Below the pieces are notes generated by a model. It was not told the DNA's origin, made no database searches, and saw only the letters and a program-made list of their open reading frames with translations. This document shows positions 31,917 through 32,305 of a stretch of 32,305 nt of DNA, in pieces. The stretch is taken from the NCBI GenBank assembly GCA_025934755.1, contig JAICWQ010000013.1, positions 1 through 32,305 on the forward strand, given 5' to 3'. Made by a program: the position numbers and the translations under genes. The stretch is from Chthoniobacterales bacterium. GTDB lineage: Bacteria > Verrucomicrobiota > Verrucomicrobiia > Chthoniobacterales > UBA10450. Numbering within the stretch: position 1 is the first letter of the stretch; each line of letters begins with the position of its first letter.

Positions 31917-32305
31917 TGCAACAAGCAAACGTCCAACGCTCAACGTCCAAGGCTGAACGTCGAATCAACGACGAACAGCGAGACGCCGGTATTCCGTTGC
32001 GGATCGTTTTTGTCGGTCATGTCGATCACGGCAAGTCGACGCTGATTGGAAGAATCCTTCATGACACAGACAGTCTTCCCGAAGGCAAACTCGAGATGGT
32101 GAAGAAGGCCTGCGAGGCGGAAGGAATGGAGTTCGAATTCGCCTTCGTTCTCGACGCGCTCCTTGAAGAACAAAGCCAGAACATCACGATCGATACGACC
32201 GAGATCCGCTTCAAAACGAAGCAGCGCAAATACATCATTATCGACGCGCCCGGTCATAAAGAGTTTTTGAAGAACATGATTACGGGTGCGTCACGGGCGG
32301 ACGCA
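31917..32305 (+). CDS. cysN: Sulfate adenylyltransferase subunit 1, GTPase (partial, runs off the window)
   Basis: The first 129 codons of the CysN GTPase that drives APS synthesis. G1 is GHVDHGKST, the switch I region reads NITIDTTEI, and G3 is DAPGHKEF. The first 20 or so residues ([16 protein letters not shown]) are not part of the GTPase fold; they are encoded by a heptamer array. The start at 31917 touches the cysD stop codon; a start after the array is possible but no ATG or GTG occurs before LRIVFVGH. Whether an APS kinase domain is fused at the C-terminus cannot be seen. Confidence 0.95.
31928..31962. repeat. Heptamer array, 5 units (AACGTCC type), translated in the CysN N-terminus
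   Basis: AACGTCC, AACGCTC, AACGTCC, AAGGCTG, AACGTCG. It is the same unit type as the palindromic array at 3556-3639. Thirty-five bases is not a multiple of three, so successive heptamers are read in changing frames. Confidence 0.75.

Overview
The window (about 32.3 kb, moderately high G+C) looks like a chromosomal piece of a Gram-negative, LPS-making, aerobic bacterium. The gene set (heptose and KDO genes, DedA, PhoH, a 7TM-HD protein, a Deg9/10-like protease, nuoBC) and above all the many palindromic and 7-nt-periodic repeats at gene junctions suggest a soil verrucomicrobium (Chthoniobacterales/Spartobacteria type). The lineage is an inference; no rRNA gene is present.

Layout. 1-5995 (minus): MsbA-like ABC exporter, hexapeptide acyltransferase, GT-B-like protein, an active Deg-like protease and a second trypsin-fold protein that has lost its catalytic residues (cut by the window edge). 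6087-8451 (plus): DedA protein, a 60-aa protein with a terminator, purB. 8448-17943 (minus): aroK, queG, then a MacAB-type export operon (adaptor, ATPase, two permeases) into which two different four-helix-bundle (23S rRNA intervening-sequence family) genes are inserted, then a tandem-receiver regulatory protein. 18108-20224 (plus): purE, then tsaC/sua5 carrying a whole REP-associated transposase in frame. 20145-24319 (minus): hldA, gmhB, kdsB, pyrG, serving LPS inner-core sugars and CTP supply for CMP-KDO. 24471-29466 (plus): two secreted proteins of unknown function, phoH, pgpH-like, purine nucleoside phosphorylase. 29565-30843 (minus): nuoB-nuoC. 31098-end (plus): cysD and the start of cysN (sulfate activation).

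Two linked repeat systems are the notable content. (1) A REP/RAYT system: palindromes built from GTGGCATCGG...CCGATG modules lie inside coding sequence, in different reading frames and both orientations, in queG, tsaC, kdsB and the ATPase gene. The transposase of the matching type sits in frame in the linker of TsaC/Sua5, bounded by 24-nt inverted copies of the same module. A different palindrome is in frame in the purine nucleoside phosphorylase gene. (2) Heptamer arrays: 7-nt-periodic repeats of differing unit sequence occur at many gene junctions, often as inverted pairs. Both four-helix-bundle genes are bracketed by inverted heptamer arrays, so their transcript could fold with the gene in a loop closed by a long stem, the architecture of 23S rRNA intervening sequences but placed in a protein operon. 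Empty inverted pairs occur elsewhere. A third, 110-140 bp intergenic family (ends near TTAACACC/GGTGTTAA) occupies two divergent promoter regions and one operon junction, and supplies the aroK start codon.

No tRNA, rRNA, CRISPR array or prophage was seen, and no gene-free stretch exceeds about 300 bases.
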